Of a DNA stretch of 64,000 nt, positions 23,130-33,390 are shown in pieces. The DNA comes from Prosthecomicrobium pneumaticum (GTDB lineage Bacteria; Pseudomonadota; Alphaproteobacteria; Rhizobiales; Kaistiaceae), in NCBI RefSeq assembly GCF_014199915.1, contig NZ_JACHOO010000005.1, positions 201,027-265,026 of the forward strand, given 5' to 3'. The position numbers and the translations under genes are program-made. Within the stretch, counting starts at the first letter, position 1. Every line of letters begins with the position of its first letter. The notes below the pieces were generated by a model. That model saw only the letters and a list, made by a program, of their open reading frames with translations. It had not been told where the DNA came from and did not search any database.

Positions 23130-23434
23130 ACCCCGCACGGATCGTTCGCGTCGCGCCGTCCCGCCAGGGCGTGGTGTGGATCGAGTTCGACGACGGGCTG
23201 GCGGGGGAATACGATCTCCGCCTCGACGCCGCCGACGCTCCGCTGCTCGCGCCCATGCGCGATGCGTCCTATTTCGCCTCCGTCTCGGTCGGGTCCCGCG
23301 GGCGGTCCTTCGGCTGGACTCTCGACGCGGTCGGCAGCGAGATCGATTTCTGCGCCGATGCGGCGCGGATGGCGATCGAGACGCGCGCCACCGCTCTTCT
23401 CGCCGAACGCCACACGCAACACGCTGCCGAATAA
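23108..23434 (+). CDS. DUF2442 domain protein
   Basis: The 108-residue product has the DUF2442 pattern: [29 protein letters not shown], then [15 protein letters not shown] and [20 protein letters not shown]2442 genes are commonly paired with DUF4160 genes and have been proposed as toxin-antitoxin partners; activity is not established. Starts at ATG 23108, overlapping the DUF4160 frame by 22 bp, or at GTG 23126. It ends 28 bp before lpd. If its partner is dead, this gene may be an orphan. Confidence 0.78.
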   Translation: MVDREEVNPARIVRVAPSRQGVVWIEFDDGLAGEYDLRLDAADAPLLAPMRDASYFASVSVGSRGRSFGWTLDAVGSEIDFCADAARMAIETRATALLAERHTQHAAE

Positions 23435-23462
23435 CCCCTCGCGAAACCGAGTTTCTGAAGCC

Positions 23463-24866
23463 ATGTCCTACGATCTCATCGTCATCGGCTCCGGTCCGGG
23501 CGGCTATGTCTGCGCGGTGAAGGCGGCCCAGCTCGGCCTCAAGGTCGCCGTCGTCGAGAAGGCGCCGACCTATGGCGGCACCTGCCTCAATATCGGCTGC
23601 ATCCCCTCGAAGGCGCTGCTGCACGCCTCGGAGATGTTCGAGGAGGCGCATCATCTCGGCCGCCTGGGCATCAAGCTGCCGCTGCCCGCGCTCGACCTGC
23701 CGGCGATGCTCGCCCACAAGGACGCGACGGTGAAGTCGAATGTCGACGGCGTCGCCTTCCTGTTCCGCAAGAACAAGATCGACGGCCATCGCGGCACCGG
23801 CTCGATCGAGGCGCCGGGCAAGGTCGTCGTGACCAAGGAGGACGGCAGCCGCGAGACGCTGGAGACGAAGGCGATCGTCATCGCGACCGGCTCGGATTCC
23901 ACCCCGCTGCCGGGTGTCGCGATCGACGAGAAGCGGATCGTCACCTCGACCGGCGCGCTCGCTCTGCCGCGCGTGCCGAAGAAGCTCGTCGTCGTCGGTG
24001 CCGGCGTGATCGGCCTCGAGCTCGGCTCGGTGTGGCGCCGGCTCGGCGCCGAGGTGACCGTCGTCGAGTTCCTCGACCGCATCCTGCCCGGCATGGACGG
24101 CGAGGTGGCGAAGCAGTTCCAGCGCCTGCTCGAGAAGCAGGGCTTCGTCTTCCGGCTCGGCGCCAAGGTGGCGGCGGTCGATTCCTCCGAACCGACGCTC
24201 AAGGTGACGGTCGAGCCGGCCAAGGCCGGCGAGGCGGAGGCCGAGACGCTCGAGGCCGACGTGGTGCTGGTGGCGATCGGCCGGCGGCCCTATACCGAGG
24301 GCCTCGGCCTCGAGGCGGCGGGCGTCGCGCTCGACGAACGGCGCCGCGTCAAGGTCGACGCGCACTACCAGACCAATGTGCCGGGCATCTATGCGATCGG
24401 CGACGTGATCGCCGGGCCGATGCTCGCCCACAAGGCCGAGGACGAGGGCGTCGCGGTCGCCGAGATCCTCGCCGGCAAGGCGGGCCACGTGAACTATGGC
24501 GCGATCCCGGGCGTCGTCTATACGAGCCCGGAAGTGGCGAGCGTCGGCCGCACCGAGGAAGAGCTGAAGGCGGCCGGCATCGACTACAAGGTCGGCAAGT
24601 TCCCGTTCTCGGCGAATGGCCGCGCCCGCGCCATGCTCGCCACCGACGGCTTCGTCAAGATCCTGTCGGATGCACAGACCGACCGCATTCTCGGCGGCCA
24701 CATCGTCGGCAAGGGCGCCGGCGAGATGATCCACGAGATCGTCGTGCTGATGGAGTTCATGGGCTCGGCCGAGGATCTCGGCCGCTCGACGCACGCCCAT
24801 CCGACCATGTCGGAATCGGTCAAGGAAGCGGCGCTCGCCGCCTATCAGAAGCCGATCCACCTGTGA
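23463..24866 (+). CDS. lpd: Dihydrolipoyl dehydrogenase (E3)
   Basis: The 467-residue flavoprotein reoxidises dihydrolipoate of the 2-oxoglutarate (and possibly pyruvate) dehydrogenase complex, reducing NAD+. [16 protein letters not shown] binds [19 protein letters not shown] has the redox pair Cys41/Cys46, [15 protein letters not shown] binds NAD, and HAHPTMSES carries the catalytic His-Glu. It is the last gene of the operon, separated from sucB by the DUF4160/DUF2442 pair. Confidence 0.96.
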   Translation: MSYDLIVIGSGPGGYVCAVKAAQLGLKVAVVEKAPTYGGTCLNIGCIPSKALLHASEMFEEAHHLGRLGIKLPLPALDLPAMLAHKDATVKSNVDGVAFLFRKNKIDGHRGTGSIEAPGKVVVTKEDGSRETLETKAIVIATGSDSTPLPGVAIDEKRIVTSTGALALPRVPKKLVVVGAGVIGLELGSVWRRLGAEVTVVEFLDRILPGMDGEVAKQFQRLLEKQGFVFRLGAKVAAVDSSEPTLKVTVEPAKAGEAEAETLEADVVLVAIGRRPYTEGLGLEAAGVALDERRRVKVDAHYQTNVPGIYAIGDVIAGPMLAHKAEDEGVAVAEILAGKAGHVNYGAIPGVVYTSPEVASVGRTEEELKAAGIDYKVGKFPFSANGRARAMLATDGFVKILSDAQTDRILGGHIVGKGAGEMIHEIVVLMEFMGSAEDLGRSTHAHPTMSESVKEAALAAYQKPIHL

Positions 24867-24956
24867 CGATCGGGCCGGGGAGCGATGCGCCGCCCCGGCT
24901 TGATGCACCGCAGCGAAGCGTGTAACGAGGCCGCCCCTCTCATCCGGAGCGACCTC

Positions 24957-26237
24957 ATGACCGCCTGTGGCCTCGACTTCGGCACCTCCAACACGACGCT
25001 GGGCGTCGCCGGGCCGGATGGCGCCCGGCTGGTGCCGCTCGAGGACGGCGCGCTCACCCTGCCGAGCGCGCTGTTCTTCCACCGCGACGGCGGCGTCGCG
25101 ATCGGCCGTGCCGCGGTGCGCGCCTATGTCGAGGGCGCCGACGGCCGGCTGATGCGCTCGATCAAATCGGCGCTCGGCAACAGCCTGATCGAGGAGACGA
25201 CGCAGGTCGGCCGCGAACGGATCCCCTTCCGCGCCGTCATCGGCCGCTTCATCGGCGCTGTGAAGCGGCGCGCCGAGGAGGAACTCGGCCGGCCGTTCGA
25301 TCGCGTCGTGCACGGCCGGCCGGTGCATTTCGTCGACGGCGATCCCGAGGGCGACCGGCGGGCCGAGGCGGTGCTCGCCGAGATCGGCCGCGAGGCCGGC
25401 TTCGCCGAGATCGTCTTCCAGTACGAGCCGATCGCCGCGGCGCTCGACTACGAGACCCAGATCGACCGCGAGGAGCTGGCGCTGATCGCCGATATCGGCG
25501 GCGGCACGTCGGACTTCTCGATCGTCCGTATCGGGCCGGCGCGCATCGGCCGGGCGGACCGCTCGGACGACATCCTCGCCAATGACGGCGTGCGGATCGG
25601 CGGCACGGATTTCGACCGCCAGCTCAATCTCGCCGCGGCGATGCCGCTGTTCGGCTATGGCAGCGCGATGAAGCGGGCCGGCCTGCCGGTGCCGTCCGCC
25701 TATTTCCACGACCTCGCCACCTGGTCGACGATCAACCGGCTCTACGAGACCAAGCGGGTGCGCGAGATCCGCGAGGTGCGCCGCGAGGCGGCGGAGCCCG
25801 AGCGCATCGACCGGCTGATCCGGCTCGTCGACGAGCGCGGCGGCCACCGGCTGGCGATCGGCGTCGAGGAGGCGAAGATCGCGCTGTCCGACATGCCCGA
25901 CACGGCGATCGGCCTCGACTGGGTCGAGCCCGGCCTTGCCGCCCGGCTCGACCGGCCGGGCCTCGTCGAGGGCACCGCGACGCTCGCCGAGCGGATCGCC
26001 GCGCGGGTCGGCCACTGCCTGACGCTCGCCGGCCTCGCCGCGGAGCGGATCGATGCGGTGTTCCTGACCGGCGGCTCGACGAAACTCGCCCATGTGCGCG
26101 CCGCGATCCTCGCCGCGCTGCCGAAGGCGAAGGCCGTCGAGGGCGATACGTTCGGCTCGGTCGGCCTCGGCCTGACGCTCGATGCCGCCCGCCGCTTCGG
26201 CCCGGACGCCGCTAGGCCTTCTTCCCGCCGAGCGTGA
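24957..26237 (+). CDS. Hsp70-family (YegD-like) protein
   Basis: The 426-residue product has only an actin-like ATPase domain: GLDFGTSNTTLGVAG for phosphate 1, ALIADIGGGTSDFSIV for phosphate 2, and AVFLTGGSTKLAHVRAAI for the adenosine motif. It lacks the DnaK substrate-binding domain, which matches the YegD group. Start chosen at ATG 24957 because the motif follows at once. The last 26 bp overlap the convergent EamA gene. The chaperone role is unproven for this group. Confidence 0.88.
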   Translation: MTACGLDFGTSNTTLGVAGPDGARLVPLEDGALTLPSALFFHRDGGVAIGRAAVRAYVEGADGRLMRSIKSALGNSLIEETTQVGRERIPFRAVIGRFIGAVKRRAEEELGRPFDRVVHGRPVHFVDGDPEGDRRAEAVLAEIGREAGFAEIVFQYEPIAAALDYETQIDREELALIADIGGGTSDFSIVRIGPARIGRADRSDDILANDGVRIGGTDFDRQLNLAAAMPLFGYGSAMKRAGLPVPSAYFHDLATWSTINRLYETKRVREIREVRREAAEPERIDRLIRLVDERGGHRLAIGVEEAKIALSDMPDTAIGLDWVEPGLAARLDRPGLVEGTATLAERIAARVGHCLTLAGLAAERIDAVFLTGGSTKLAHVRAAILAALPKAKAVEGDTFGSVGLGLTLDAARRFGPDAARPSSRRA

Positions 26238-27168
26238 ACCAGCCGATGCCGCCGATGACGAGGAGCGTTCCGACGATGTCGGTCCAGCCGATCGGCTCGC
26301 CGAGGAAGGAGACGGCGAAGAGGAGCGTGATCACCGGCGAGATGATCCCGATCGTGGCGTTCGACTGCGCCGAGATGCGGTTGAGCGCCGCCGTCATCAG
26401 GAAGCTCGGCGCGACGGTGGCGCCGATCGCCAGATAGAGCGCGTGCAGGAAGACCGTGCCGTCGACCATCAGATTGGAGAGCGGCCGGGTGGCGGCGAAG
26501 AAGGCGAGCGTCGTCACCGAGGCGCTCGTCATGGCGACGCAGGTGAAGAGCCGCGGCCCGATCGCCCCGATCAGCGTCTTCGCGACGAGCTGGTAGAAGG
26601 CGAACGACATCGCGGCGGCGAAGACGAGGGCCGCGCCGAAGATGATGCCGGAGCCGAGCCGCGCCGTCGTCTCGAGGAAGATGATGGCGAGGCCGAAATA
26701 GGCGACGCCGAAAGCGAGGAAGGCGCGCTTCTCGAACCGGTTGCCGAAGAACAGCGCGCCGAAGATGACGACGAACACCGGATAGGTGAAGAGGATCAGC
26801 CGCTCGAACTGGGCGCTGATCGTCTGCAGGCCCCAGAAATCGAGATAGCTCGACAGCCAGTAGCCGACGAGGCCGATCAGACAGGCCTTCCAGAGAAGTC
26901 CGGCCGAGGGCAGGCCGCGCCCGGTCGCGATCCGCTCGCGGACCGAGATCGCGCCGATGAGGAGGTAGATCGGCAGCGACAGGAGCATGCGCAGCGCCAT
27001 CAGCGTCTCGACGTCGATGCCGTGCTCGAAGATCAGCTTGGCGGAGATCGCCTTCGAGGAGAACAGCACCGCGCCGAGCGCGGCGAGGCCATAGCCGATC
27101 AGCTGATTGCGGCGGGCCTCGGCGGCGGCGGTGACGGAAACGGGCGGGGAATCGATCTCGACGGCCAT
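26212..27168 (-). CDS. EamA/DMT-family permease
   Basis: The 318-residue inner-membrane protein shows ten hydrophobic segments in two five-helix halves, the drug/metabolite transporter layout. GYGLAALGAVLFSSKAISAK is in the first EamA repeat and SAQSNATIGIISPVITLLFA in the second. The C-terminus ends with positively charged GGKKA. The substrate cannot be predicted. Its 3' end overlaps the Hsp70-like gene by 26 bp in the convergent orientation. Confidence 0.87.
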   Translation of the reverse strand: MAVEIDSPPVSVTAAAEARRNQLIGYGLAALGAVLFSSKAISAKLIFEHGIDVETLMALRMLLSLPIYLLIGAISVRERIATGRGLPSAGLLWKACLIGLVGYWLSSYLDFWGLQTISAQFERLILFTYPVFVVIFGALFFGNRFEKRAFLAFGVAYFGLAIIFLETTARLGSGIIFGAALVFAAAMSFAFYQLVAKTLIGAIGPRLFTCVAMTSASVTTLAFFAATRPLSNLMVDGTVFLHALYLAIGATVAPSFLMTAALNRISAQSNATIGIISPVITLLFAVSFLGEPIGWTDIVGTLLVIGGIGWFTLGGKKA

Positions 27169-27218
27169 GATTCTGCGCGGCCGCGGGGGGCCGAAAAAAG
27201 TGCGGTATACTGACGATC

Positions 27219-28331
27219 CTATCGGCTGCGCCGCGGCGGGCCAAGCGGAAATGCTTCGGCCGCCTTATCGTCTCGCCGCGCGCGCGGATGCGCCGCCTCA
27301 TAGACGGCGAGCAGCCGTTCGGCGTCGACGCCCGTATAGATCTGGGTCGTCGACAGGCTCGCATGGCCGAGCAGTTCCTGGATGGCGCGCAGATCGCCGC
27401 CCGCGGACAGGAGATGGGTGGCGAAGGAATGGCGCAGCGCATGCGGCGTCGCCGTGTCGGGCAGGCCGAGCGCGCCGCGCATCCGAGCCATGGCGAGCTG
27501 GACGAGCCGCGCTTTCAACGGTCCGCCGCGGGCGCCGAGGAAGAGCGGGCCGTCCGGCTTGAGCATATAGGGGCAGAGCGCGAGATAGGCGGCGACCGCC
27601 TCGGCGACCGCCGGCAGGACGGGCACCAGCCGGGTCTTGCCGCCCTTGCCCGTGACGCGCAGCGTCGACAGGCCCGCCGCCGGCGCCTCGGCGCGACGCA
27701 GGCCGAGCGCCTCGGAGATGCGCAGGCCCGAGCCGTAGAGCAGCGCCAGAACGGCGGCGTCGCGGGCGGCGATCCAGGGCTCGGCGGCGAGCGATTCGTC
27801 GGCGTCGACGACGCGGCGCGCCGCCACCGGCGCGAGCGGCTTGGGGAGCGATTTCGGCTGGCGCGGCGCACGGATGGCGCGCAGCGCCGCGCCGTTCGCC
27901 ATCCCCTCCTTCTCGAGGAAGCGGACGAAGGAGCGGATGCCGGCGAGCCCGCGGGCGAGCGTGCGGGCGCCCGCCCCCGCGGTCCGCCGGCTCGCCATGA
28001 AGCCGCGCAGATCGGCGGTGCGCAGCGCCGCGAGATCGGCGATCGCCGGCGGCGCACCGAGATGGAGGGTAAGGAAAGACAGGAACTGGTCGAGATCGCG
28101 GCCATAGGCCTCGAGCGTCTTGGGCGACAGCCGCCGCACGCCGGCGAGATGCTCCTCCCAGGCGTCGCGCGCGGCGATCGTATCGGCCGCGGCGATGACG
28201 AGCGGTGCGGCCGACGCGACCGCGCGCCGCACCGGCGGCGCGGCGACGGAGCCGCTCGCCGCAGGACGGGGGTCGGGGCGCATCGCCGGACGGGCAGTGG
28301 GGCGTTTGGTCGGGCTGGCGGGCTCGGACAT
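27219..28331 (-). CDS. xerC: Tyrosine recombinase XerC
   Basis: The 370-residue product resolves chromosome dimers at dif with XerD and FtsK. The N-terminal core-binding domain runs from about residue 50 (WEEHLAGVRRLSPKTLEAYGRDL). The catalytic domain has YGSGLRISEALGL (Arg), TGKGGKTRLVPV (Lys), HALRHSFATHLL (His-x-x-Arg), LGHASLSTTQIYTGV (His and nucleophilic Tyr). The first ~45 residues form a basic Ala/Pro-rich extension, and the first Met of that extension is the assumed start. A partner ftsK gene lies 10 kb away. Confidence 0.9.
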   Translation of the reverse strand: MSEPASPTKRPTARPAMRPDPRPAASGSVAAPPVRRAVASAAPLVIAAADTIAARDAWEEHLAGVRRLSPKTLEAYGRDLDQFLSFLTLHLGAPPAIADLAALRTADLRGFMASRRTAGAGARTLARGLAGIRSFVRFLEKEGMANGAALRAIRAPRQPKSLPKPLAPVAARRVVDADESLAAEPWIAARDAAVLALLYGSGLRISEALGLRRAEAPAAGLSTLRVTGKGGKTRLVPVLPAVAEAVAAYLALCPYMLKPDGPLFLGARGGPLKARLVQLAMARMRGALGLPDTATPHALRHSFATHLLSAGGDLRAIQELLGHASLSTTQIYTGVDAERLLAVYEAAHPRARRDDKAAEAFPLGPPRRSR

Positions 28332-28585
28332 GGACGATCCTCGGGAACGAGAAGAGCGCCGCAGGGTTACCGGACGGTTAACGGCCGGGCCGCGGCGCTG
28401 CAGCCGCTTGATTCGGCGCGGGCGCTTCGCTAGACCGCTGCTGCCAGGCCGGGCCCCTCTGGCGTCTCCGTGATCGGAGCCGCGATGTCGGACTGGAGAC
28501 ATTGAGAGCGGCCCCTCGGCTCCCTCCCGGAGCACTTCCGTAATCAGCGGCAGGCGGGCGGCTCATTCCTCTCGAGGAGAGCCCC

Positions 28586-29251
28586 TTGTTCGAATTCCTT
28601 TCGGCGCAATCGCTCCTGGCCCTCGGCCAGGTGATTATGATCGACCTCGTTCTCGCCGGCGACAATGCGATCGTCATCGGCCTCGCCGCCGCCGGCCTGC
28701 CGAAGGAGCAGCGGGCGAAGGCGATCCTGATCGGCATCGCCGCGGCGACGGTGCTGCGCATCATCTTCGCCGCGCTCACCACGCAGCTGCTCGCCATCGT
28801 CGGCCTTTTGCTCGCCGGCGGCATCCTGCTGCTCTGGGTCTGCTGGAAGATGTGGCGCGAACTGCGCACCCCGCACCACGCCGAACTCGAGGCGGAAGAG
28901 GCGCTGACGGAGCGGGACGTCACCGGCGACAAGGCGATCGCCGCCGGCGCGCCGCGCAAGAGCTTCGCCCAGGCCGCCTGGCAGATCGTCGTCGCCGACG
29001 TGTCGATGTCGCTCGACAATGTGCTCGCCGTCGCCGGCGCGGCGCGCGAGCATCTCTGGGTGCTCATCGTCGGCCTCATCTTCTCGATCGCGCTGATGGG
29101 CATCGCGGCGAGCTTCATCGCCCGGCTGCTCAACAGGCAGCGCTGGATCGCCTATGTCGGCCTTCTGATCATCCTCTATGTCGCGCTCGACATGATCTAT
29201 CGCGGCGTGAAGGAGGTCTGGCCCTATATGCAGTCGGCGGGCCTCTTCTGA
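28586..29251 (+). CDS. TerC-family integral membrane protein (YjbE-like)
   Basis: The 221-residue product has about seven membrane segments and two copies of the TerC signature with Asp-Asn: LAGDNAIVIGLAAAGLP and MSLDNVLAVAGAA. Bacterial relatives act in metal (Mn2+) efflux or in metallating secreted enzymes, and others were named for tellurium resistance. Which of these applies is not shown. The start follows GAGGAGA with good spacing. Monocistronic. Confidence 0.88.
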   Translation: MFEFLSAQSLLALGQVIMIDLVLAGDNAIVIGLAAAGLPKEQRAKAILIGIAAATVLRIIFAALTTQLLAIVGLLLAGGILLLWVCWKMWRELRTPHHAELEAEEALTERDVTGDKAIAAGAPRKSFAQAAWQIVVADVSMSLDNVLAVAGAAREHLWVLIVGLIFSIALMGIAASFIARLLNRQRWIAYVGLLIILYVALDMIYRGVKEVWPYMQSAGLF

Positions 29252-29291
29252 GGCCGCTCCGCCGGGCCGGTGTTCGGCCCTGGCGCCGCGC

Positions 29292-29954
29292 TCAGCCGCG
29301 GACGGCGAGCACCGTCGTCCGCTTGATCTCGCCGTCCTCGAGCGCCCGCGTGACCGGGACGGAATAGGTGGCGAGTAGATCGAGCCCTTCGGCCGGCCGG
29401 TAGGTGCGGCCGGGATCGCCGACCAGCACGGTGCGGCCCGAGGCGGCGAGCGCCTTCAGCCAGGGCCAGGCCCGCTCGGTCATGGCCCGGTCGTAGAAGA
29501 CGTCGCCGGCGAGCACCGTGTCGAAGCCCGCGAGCGGATCGCCGACACGGTCCTCGGCGAGGACCGACAGCACGACGCCGTTTTCCGCCGCGTTGAGGGC
29601 GATCGCCGCCGGGCCGAACGGGTCGATCTCGTTCGCCGTCACCGCCACCGCGCCCGCCATCGCCGCGGCGATCGCGACGAGGCCGGAGCCGGAAGCGAAA
29701 TCGAAGACGCGCCGGCCGCGCACGAGATCCGGATGGTCGAGGATGTGGCGGGCGAGGCCCTGTCCGCCGGCCCAGGCGAAGGCCCAGAAGGGTGGCGGCA
29801 GGCCGGCCTCGGCGAGCTCCTCCTCCGTCATCCGCCACAGCGCCGTCGCCTCGTCGGCGAGATGGAGGCGGATCTCCGGCGCGTGCGGCACGGCAAGCAC
29901 CGCCGTATGGGCGCGGATGAAGGCGGTATGGTCCGGGGCGGGCGGGCCGGTCAT
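29292..29954 (-). CDS. EtfB-lysine methyltransferase (METTL20/ETFBKMT-like)
   Basis: The 220-residue product is a Rossmann-type SAM methyltransferase with VFDFASGSGLVAIAAA (motif I), VTANEIDPFG (post I) and AGDVFYDRAM, which contains the D-x-x-Y motif of lysine methyltransferases. Human METTL20 and its Agrobacterium homologue methylate ETF-beta. Here the gene is the last of etfB-etfA-hbd, and etfB carries the target sequence. The gene order strongly supports the call. It starts 17 bp after hbd. Confidence 0.82.
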   Translation of the reverse strand: MTGPPAPDHTAFIRAHTAVLAVPHAPEIRLHLADEATALWRMTEEELAEAGLPPPFWAFAWAGGQGLARHILDHPDLVRGRRVFDFASGSGLVAIAAAMAGAVAVTANEIDPFGPAAIALNAAENGVVLSVLAEDRVGDPLAGFDTVLAGDVFYDRAMTERAWPWLKALAASGRTVLVGDPGRTYRPAEGLDLLATYSVPVTRALEDGEIKRTTVLAVRG

Positions 29955-29971
29955 CCCGCCCTCGCCGAGGG

Positions 29972-30853
29972 TCAGCGGGTCGGCACCGGCCGCTCGCCGC
30001 GATAATCGTAGAAGCCGCGGCCGGTCTTGCGGCCGAGCCAGCCGGCCTCGACATATTTCACCAGCAGCGGGCAGGGCCGGTATTTGCTGTCGGCGAGGCC
30101 CTCATAGAGCACCTGCATGATCGACAGGCAGGTGTCGAGGCCGATGAAATCGGCGAGCTGCAGCGGCCCCATCGGATGGTTGGCGCCGAGCCGCATCGCG
30201 GTGTCGATCCCCTCGACCGAGCCGACGCCCTCATAGAGCGTGTAGATCGCCTCGTTGATCATCGGCAGCAGGATGCGGTTGACCATGAAGCCGGGGAAAT
30301 CCTCCGACACCGCGATGGTCTTGCCGAGCTTCGCGACGAAGCCCTTCGCCGCCTCGAAGGTCTCGTCCTCGGTCGCGATGCCGCGGATCAGCTCGACGAG
30401 CTGCATCACCGGCACGGGATTCATGAAATGGATGCCGATGAAACGCTCCGGCCGGTCGGTCGCCGCGGCGAGCCGGGTGATCGAGATCGACGAGGTGTTG
30501 GTGCCGAGCATGGCGTCCGGCCGCAGCACCGGGCAGACGGAAGCGAAGATCTTGCGCTTGACCGCCTCGTTCTCGGTCGCCGCCTCGATGACGAGGTCGC
30601 AGGCGGCGAGATCCTCGACCGCACGTGCCCCGCCGATCCGCGCGGCGGCGGCGGCGCGGGCCTCCTCGGCGATCTTGCCGGAATGGACCTGGCGGGCGAG
30701 CGTGCCGGCGACCGTCGCGATGCCCTTGTCGATCCGCTCGGCCGAAACGTCGTGCAGCAGCACGTCATAGCCCGCGAGCGCCGCGACATGGGCGATGCCG
30801 CTGCCCATCTGCCCGGCGCCGATCACGCCGATCTTCGTCATGTCCGTCGCCAT
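29972..30853 (-). CDS. hbd: 3-Hydroxybutyryl-CoA dehydrogenase
   Basis: The 293-residue product oxidises 3-hydroxyacyl-CoA (short chain) with NAD+. [20 protein letters not shown] is the NAD-binding fold, [17 protein letters not shown] carries the catalytic His, and [18 protein letters not shown] and [18 protein letters not shown] are C-terminal signatures. A longer frame extends upstream, but MATDMTKIG is the natural start. Grouping with etfBA fits a role in acyl-CoA or polyhydroxybutyrate turnover. paaH is an alternative name. Confidence 0.93.
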   Translation of the reverse strand: MATDMTKIGVIGAGQMGSGIAHVAALAGYDVLLHDVSAERIDKGIATVAGTLARQVHSGKIAEEARAAAAARIGGARAVEDLAACDLVIEAATENEAVKRKIFASVCPVLRPDAMLGTNTSSISITRLAAATDRPERFIGIHFMNPVPVMQLVELIRGIATEDETFEAAKGFVAKLGKTIAVSEDFPGFMVNRILLPMINEAIYTLYEGVGSVEGIDTAMRLGANHPMGPLQLADFIGLDTCLSIMQVLYEGLADSKYRPCPLLVKYVEAGWLGRKTGRGFYDYRGERPVPTR

Positions 30854-30925
30854 GGCCTGCCTCGATGCTCCTGCCCGGCCTCGATCATATCGCACTGCAC
30901 CATGAGTTCGCCATCGCCCTGACGG

Positions 30926-31855
30926 CTAGAGTGCCGCCTTCAGCGCGGGCACGAGCTCGAACAGGTCGCCGACCAGCGCATAATCGGCCACCTGCATGAT
31001 CGGCGCCTCGGGATCCTTGTTGATCGCGACGATCACCTTCGAATCCTTCATGCCGGCGAGATGCTGGATGGCGCCGGAAATGCCGACCGCGACATAGAGA
31101 TCGGGCGCCACCACCTTGCCGGTCTGGCCGACCTGGAAATCGTTCGGCGCATAGCCGGCATCGACCGCGGCACGCGAGGCGCCGACCGCCGCGCCGAGCG
31201 CATCGGCGAGCGGCTCGATCAGGGCGCGGAAATTCTCCGCCGAGCCGAGCGCCCGCCCGCCCGAGACGACGATCCGGGCCGAGGCGAGTTCGGGCCGCTC
31301 CGAGGCCGAGAGTTCGGCCGAGACGAAGGCCGAGCGTCCGGCATCGGCAGGCGGGGCGACCGGCTCGACCGGCGCGGCGCCGCCCGCGCCGACCGGGGCG
31401 AAGGCCGAGGCGCGGATCGTCATGACGAGCTTCGGATCGCGCGTCTTCACCGTCTCGATCGCATTGCCGGCATAGGTCGGCCGCTCGAAGGTGTCGGGGC
31501 CGAGAATGGCGGTCGCCTCCGACACCTGCATCACGTCGAGGAGGGCGGCGACGCGCGGCAGCGCGTTCTTCATCGTCGAGGTCGCGGGCGCGACGATCGC
31601 GTCGTAGGCGGCGGCGAGCCCGACGAGGAGGGCGGACAGCGGCTCGGCGCGCAGATGCGCGAGCGCCGGCGCGTCGGCGACCCGCACCCGCGCGACGCCG
31701 GCGAGCGCAGCGGCCGCCTCGGCGACCGCGCCGACGCCTTCGCCGGCGACCAGGATGTCGACCGGCGCACCGAGCTTCGCCGCGGCGGCGAGCGCGCGGG
31801 CGGTCGCCTCGTTCAGCGTGCGGCCGTCATGTTCGGCGACGAGCAGCGTGGTCAT
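30926..31855 (-). CDS. etfA: Electron transfer flavoprotein alpha subunit
   Basis: The 309-residue product binds FAD and passes electrons from acyl-CoA dehydrogenases to ETF-ubiquinone oxidoreductase. The C-terminal FAD domain is clear: [30 protein letters not shown], then [19 protein letters not shown] and [19 protein letters not shown]. Its ATG overlaps the etfB stop in an ATGA, so translation is coupled. Confidence 0.96.
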   Translation of the reverse strand: MTTLLVAEHDGRTLNEATARALAAAAKLGAPVDILVAGEGVGAVAEAAAALAGVARVRVADAPALAHLRAEPLSALLVGLAAAYDAIVAPATSTMKNALPRVAALLDVMQVSEATAILGPDTFERPTYAGNAIETVKTRDPKLVMTIRASAFAPVGAGGAAPVEPVAPPADAGRSAFVSAELSASERPELASARIVVSGGRALGSAENFRALIEPLADALGAAVGASRAAVDAGYAPNDFQVGQTGKVVAPDLYVAVGISGAIQHLAGMKDSKVIVAINKDPEAPIMQVADYALVGDLFELVPALKAAL

Positions 31856-32607
31856 GCGAGGACTCCCGTCTCCTTGAGCTTGCCGACCAGCTCGGCCGGC
31901 GAGCCGAGCGTCACGCCGCCCTTGCGGGCCGCCGGCTCGGCCGTCTTCAGCACGGTGTGGCGCGGCGCGAGATCGATGCCGAGCGTCTGCGCGTCGATCT
32001 CCTCGATCGGCTTCTTCTTCGCCTTCATGATGTTGGGCAGCGAGGCGTAGCGCGGCTCGTTGAGGCGGAGATCGGTCGTCACCACCGCGGGCAGGCCGAG
32101 GCGCACCGTCTCGAGCCCGCCATCGACCTCGCGGGTGACGTCGACATCGGCGTCGCCGAGCGCCACCTTCGAGGCGAAGGTGCCCTGCGGCCAGTCGAGC
32201 AGGGCGGCGAGCATCTGGCCGGTCTGGTTCAAATCGTCGTCGATCGCCTGCTTGCCGAGGATGACGAGGCCGGGCGCCTCCCTGTCGATCACCGCCTTCA
32301 GGAGCTTCGCCACCGCGAGCGGCTCGATCCGCCCCTCGGCCTTCACGTGCACGCCGCGATCGGCGCCCATGGCGAGCCCGGTGCGGATCGTCTCGGCCGC
32401 CTGGGCGGGACCGATCGAGACCACCACCACCTCGGAGGCCTTGCCCGCCTCGCGCAGGCGCAGCGCCTCTTCGACCGCGATCTCGCAGAACGGGTTCATC
32501 GACATCTTGACGTTGGCGAGATCGACACCCGAGCCGTCCGGTTTGACCCGGACCTTGACGTTGGTGTCGACGACACGCTTCACGGCGACGAGAATCTTGA
32601 TCGGCAT
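31852..32607 (-). CDS. etfB: Electron transfer flavoprotein beta subunit
   Basis: The 251-residue product is the AMP-binding partner of Etf[21 protein letters not shown] opens the protein. [20 protein letters not shown], near residue 185-205, is the recognition loop for acyl-CoA dehydrogenases and the site of lysine methylation in homologues. A methyltransferase of that type is encoded three genes downstream. Start chosen at ATG 32607 rather than 32640 to match the family N-terminus. Confidence 0.96.
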   Translation of the reverse strand: MPIKILVAVKRVVDTNVKVRVKPDGSGVDLANVKMSMNPFCEIAVEEALRLREAGKASEVVVVSIGPAQAAETIRTGLAMGADRGVHVKAEGRIEPLAVAKLLKAVIDREAPGLVILGKQAIDDDLNQTGQMLAALLDWPQGTFASKVALGDADVDVTREVDGGLETVRLGLPAVVTTDLRLNEPRYASLPNIMKAKKKPIEEIDAQTLGIDLAPRHTVLKTAEPAARKGGVTLGSPAELVGKLKETGVLA

Positions 32608-32670
32608 CGGACTTCCGGCTGGGCGCGATTTGTCAGACAACTCGGCGCGACCCTAAAGGCCGCTCAAAAT

Positions 32671-33390
32671 CTAGTCAACGACCGCGGGCGGAACGACCAG
32701 CGCGTCGTCGCGGGCAAACAGCGGCACGCCGCGCCGCTTCAGCACCAGGATGGCGAGCGCGCCGGTGGCGAGACCGCCCATATGCGTGACCCAGGAGACG
32801 TCGTCCGCCGGGCCGAAGGCGATCATCCAGATCTGCCACAGCACCCAGAAGCCGAGCACGACGAAGGTCGGCAGCGGCAGGGGGAAGCGGAAGAGCAGCA
32901 GCACCCAGATGCGCACCCGCGGATGGAGGAGCAGATAGGCCGCGATCACGCCGGCGACACCCCCCGATGCGCCGATCAGCGCCGCGTCGGAGCCGGGCAG
33001 GGCGAAGACATGGGCGAGCCCGCCGCCGACGACGCAGAGGAGATAGAAGAGCACGAAGCGCAGATGGCCGGTCGCGTCCTCGACATTGTCGCCGAGCACC
33101 CAGAGGAACAGCATGTTGCCGGCGAGATGCCAGAAATCGGCGTGCAGGAAGGAATAGGTGACGAGGGTGAGCGGCTCGGCGAGGCCGAAGGCGGTGTCGG
33201 GCCGGATGTGAACGCCCGTCAGCGTCGAGGGGATGAGGCCGAAGGAGACCACCGAGGCGAGCGTCGCGTCCTCCGCCCCGGCATGCTGGTAGAAAAGAAA
33301 GATCAGCACGTTCACGACCACGATCGCGCGCGTCACATAGGCGTGGCGGATGTGGCGCAGCGGATTGCGGTCGTGAAAGGGGACGAACAT
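32671..33390 (-). CDS. Rhomboid-family intramembrane serine protease
   Basis: The 239-residue protein has about six membrane helices. GASGGVAGVIAAYLLLHP contains the nucleophile Ser of the GxSG motif, and WVTHMGGLATGALA the catalytic His in the last helix. HADFWHLAGNMLFLWVLG is the conserved L1/TM2 region. The active dyad is intact. It starts one base after the adenosyltransferase stop, so three genes (HIG1, adenosyltransferase, rhomboid) form one unit. Substrates unknown. Confidence 0.92.
   Translation of the reverse strand: MFVPFHDRNPLRHIRHAYVTRAIVVVNVLIFLFYQHAGAEDATLASVVSFGLIPSTLTGVHIRPDTAFGLAEPLTLVTYSFLHADFWHLAGNMLFLWVLGDNVEDATGHLRFVLFYLLCVVGGGLAHVFALPGSDAALIGASGGVAGVIAAYLLLHPRVRIWVLLLFRFPLPLPTFVVLGFWVLWQIWMIAFGPADDVSWVTHMGGLATGALAILVLKRRGVPLFARDDALVVPPAVVD

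Noticed and set aside
22923-26093. 1056-codon open frame on the - strand across lpd and the Hsp70-like gene
   Set aside because: Composition artefact antisense to two well-supported genes, with no recognisable motif.
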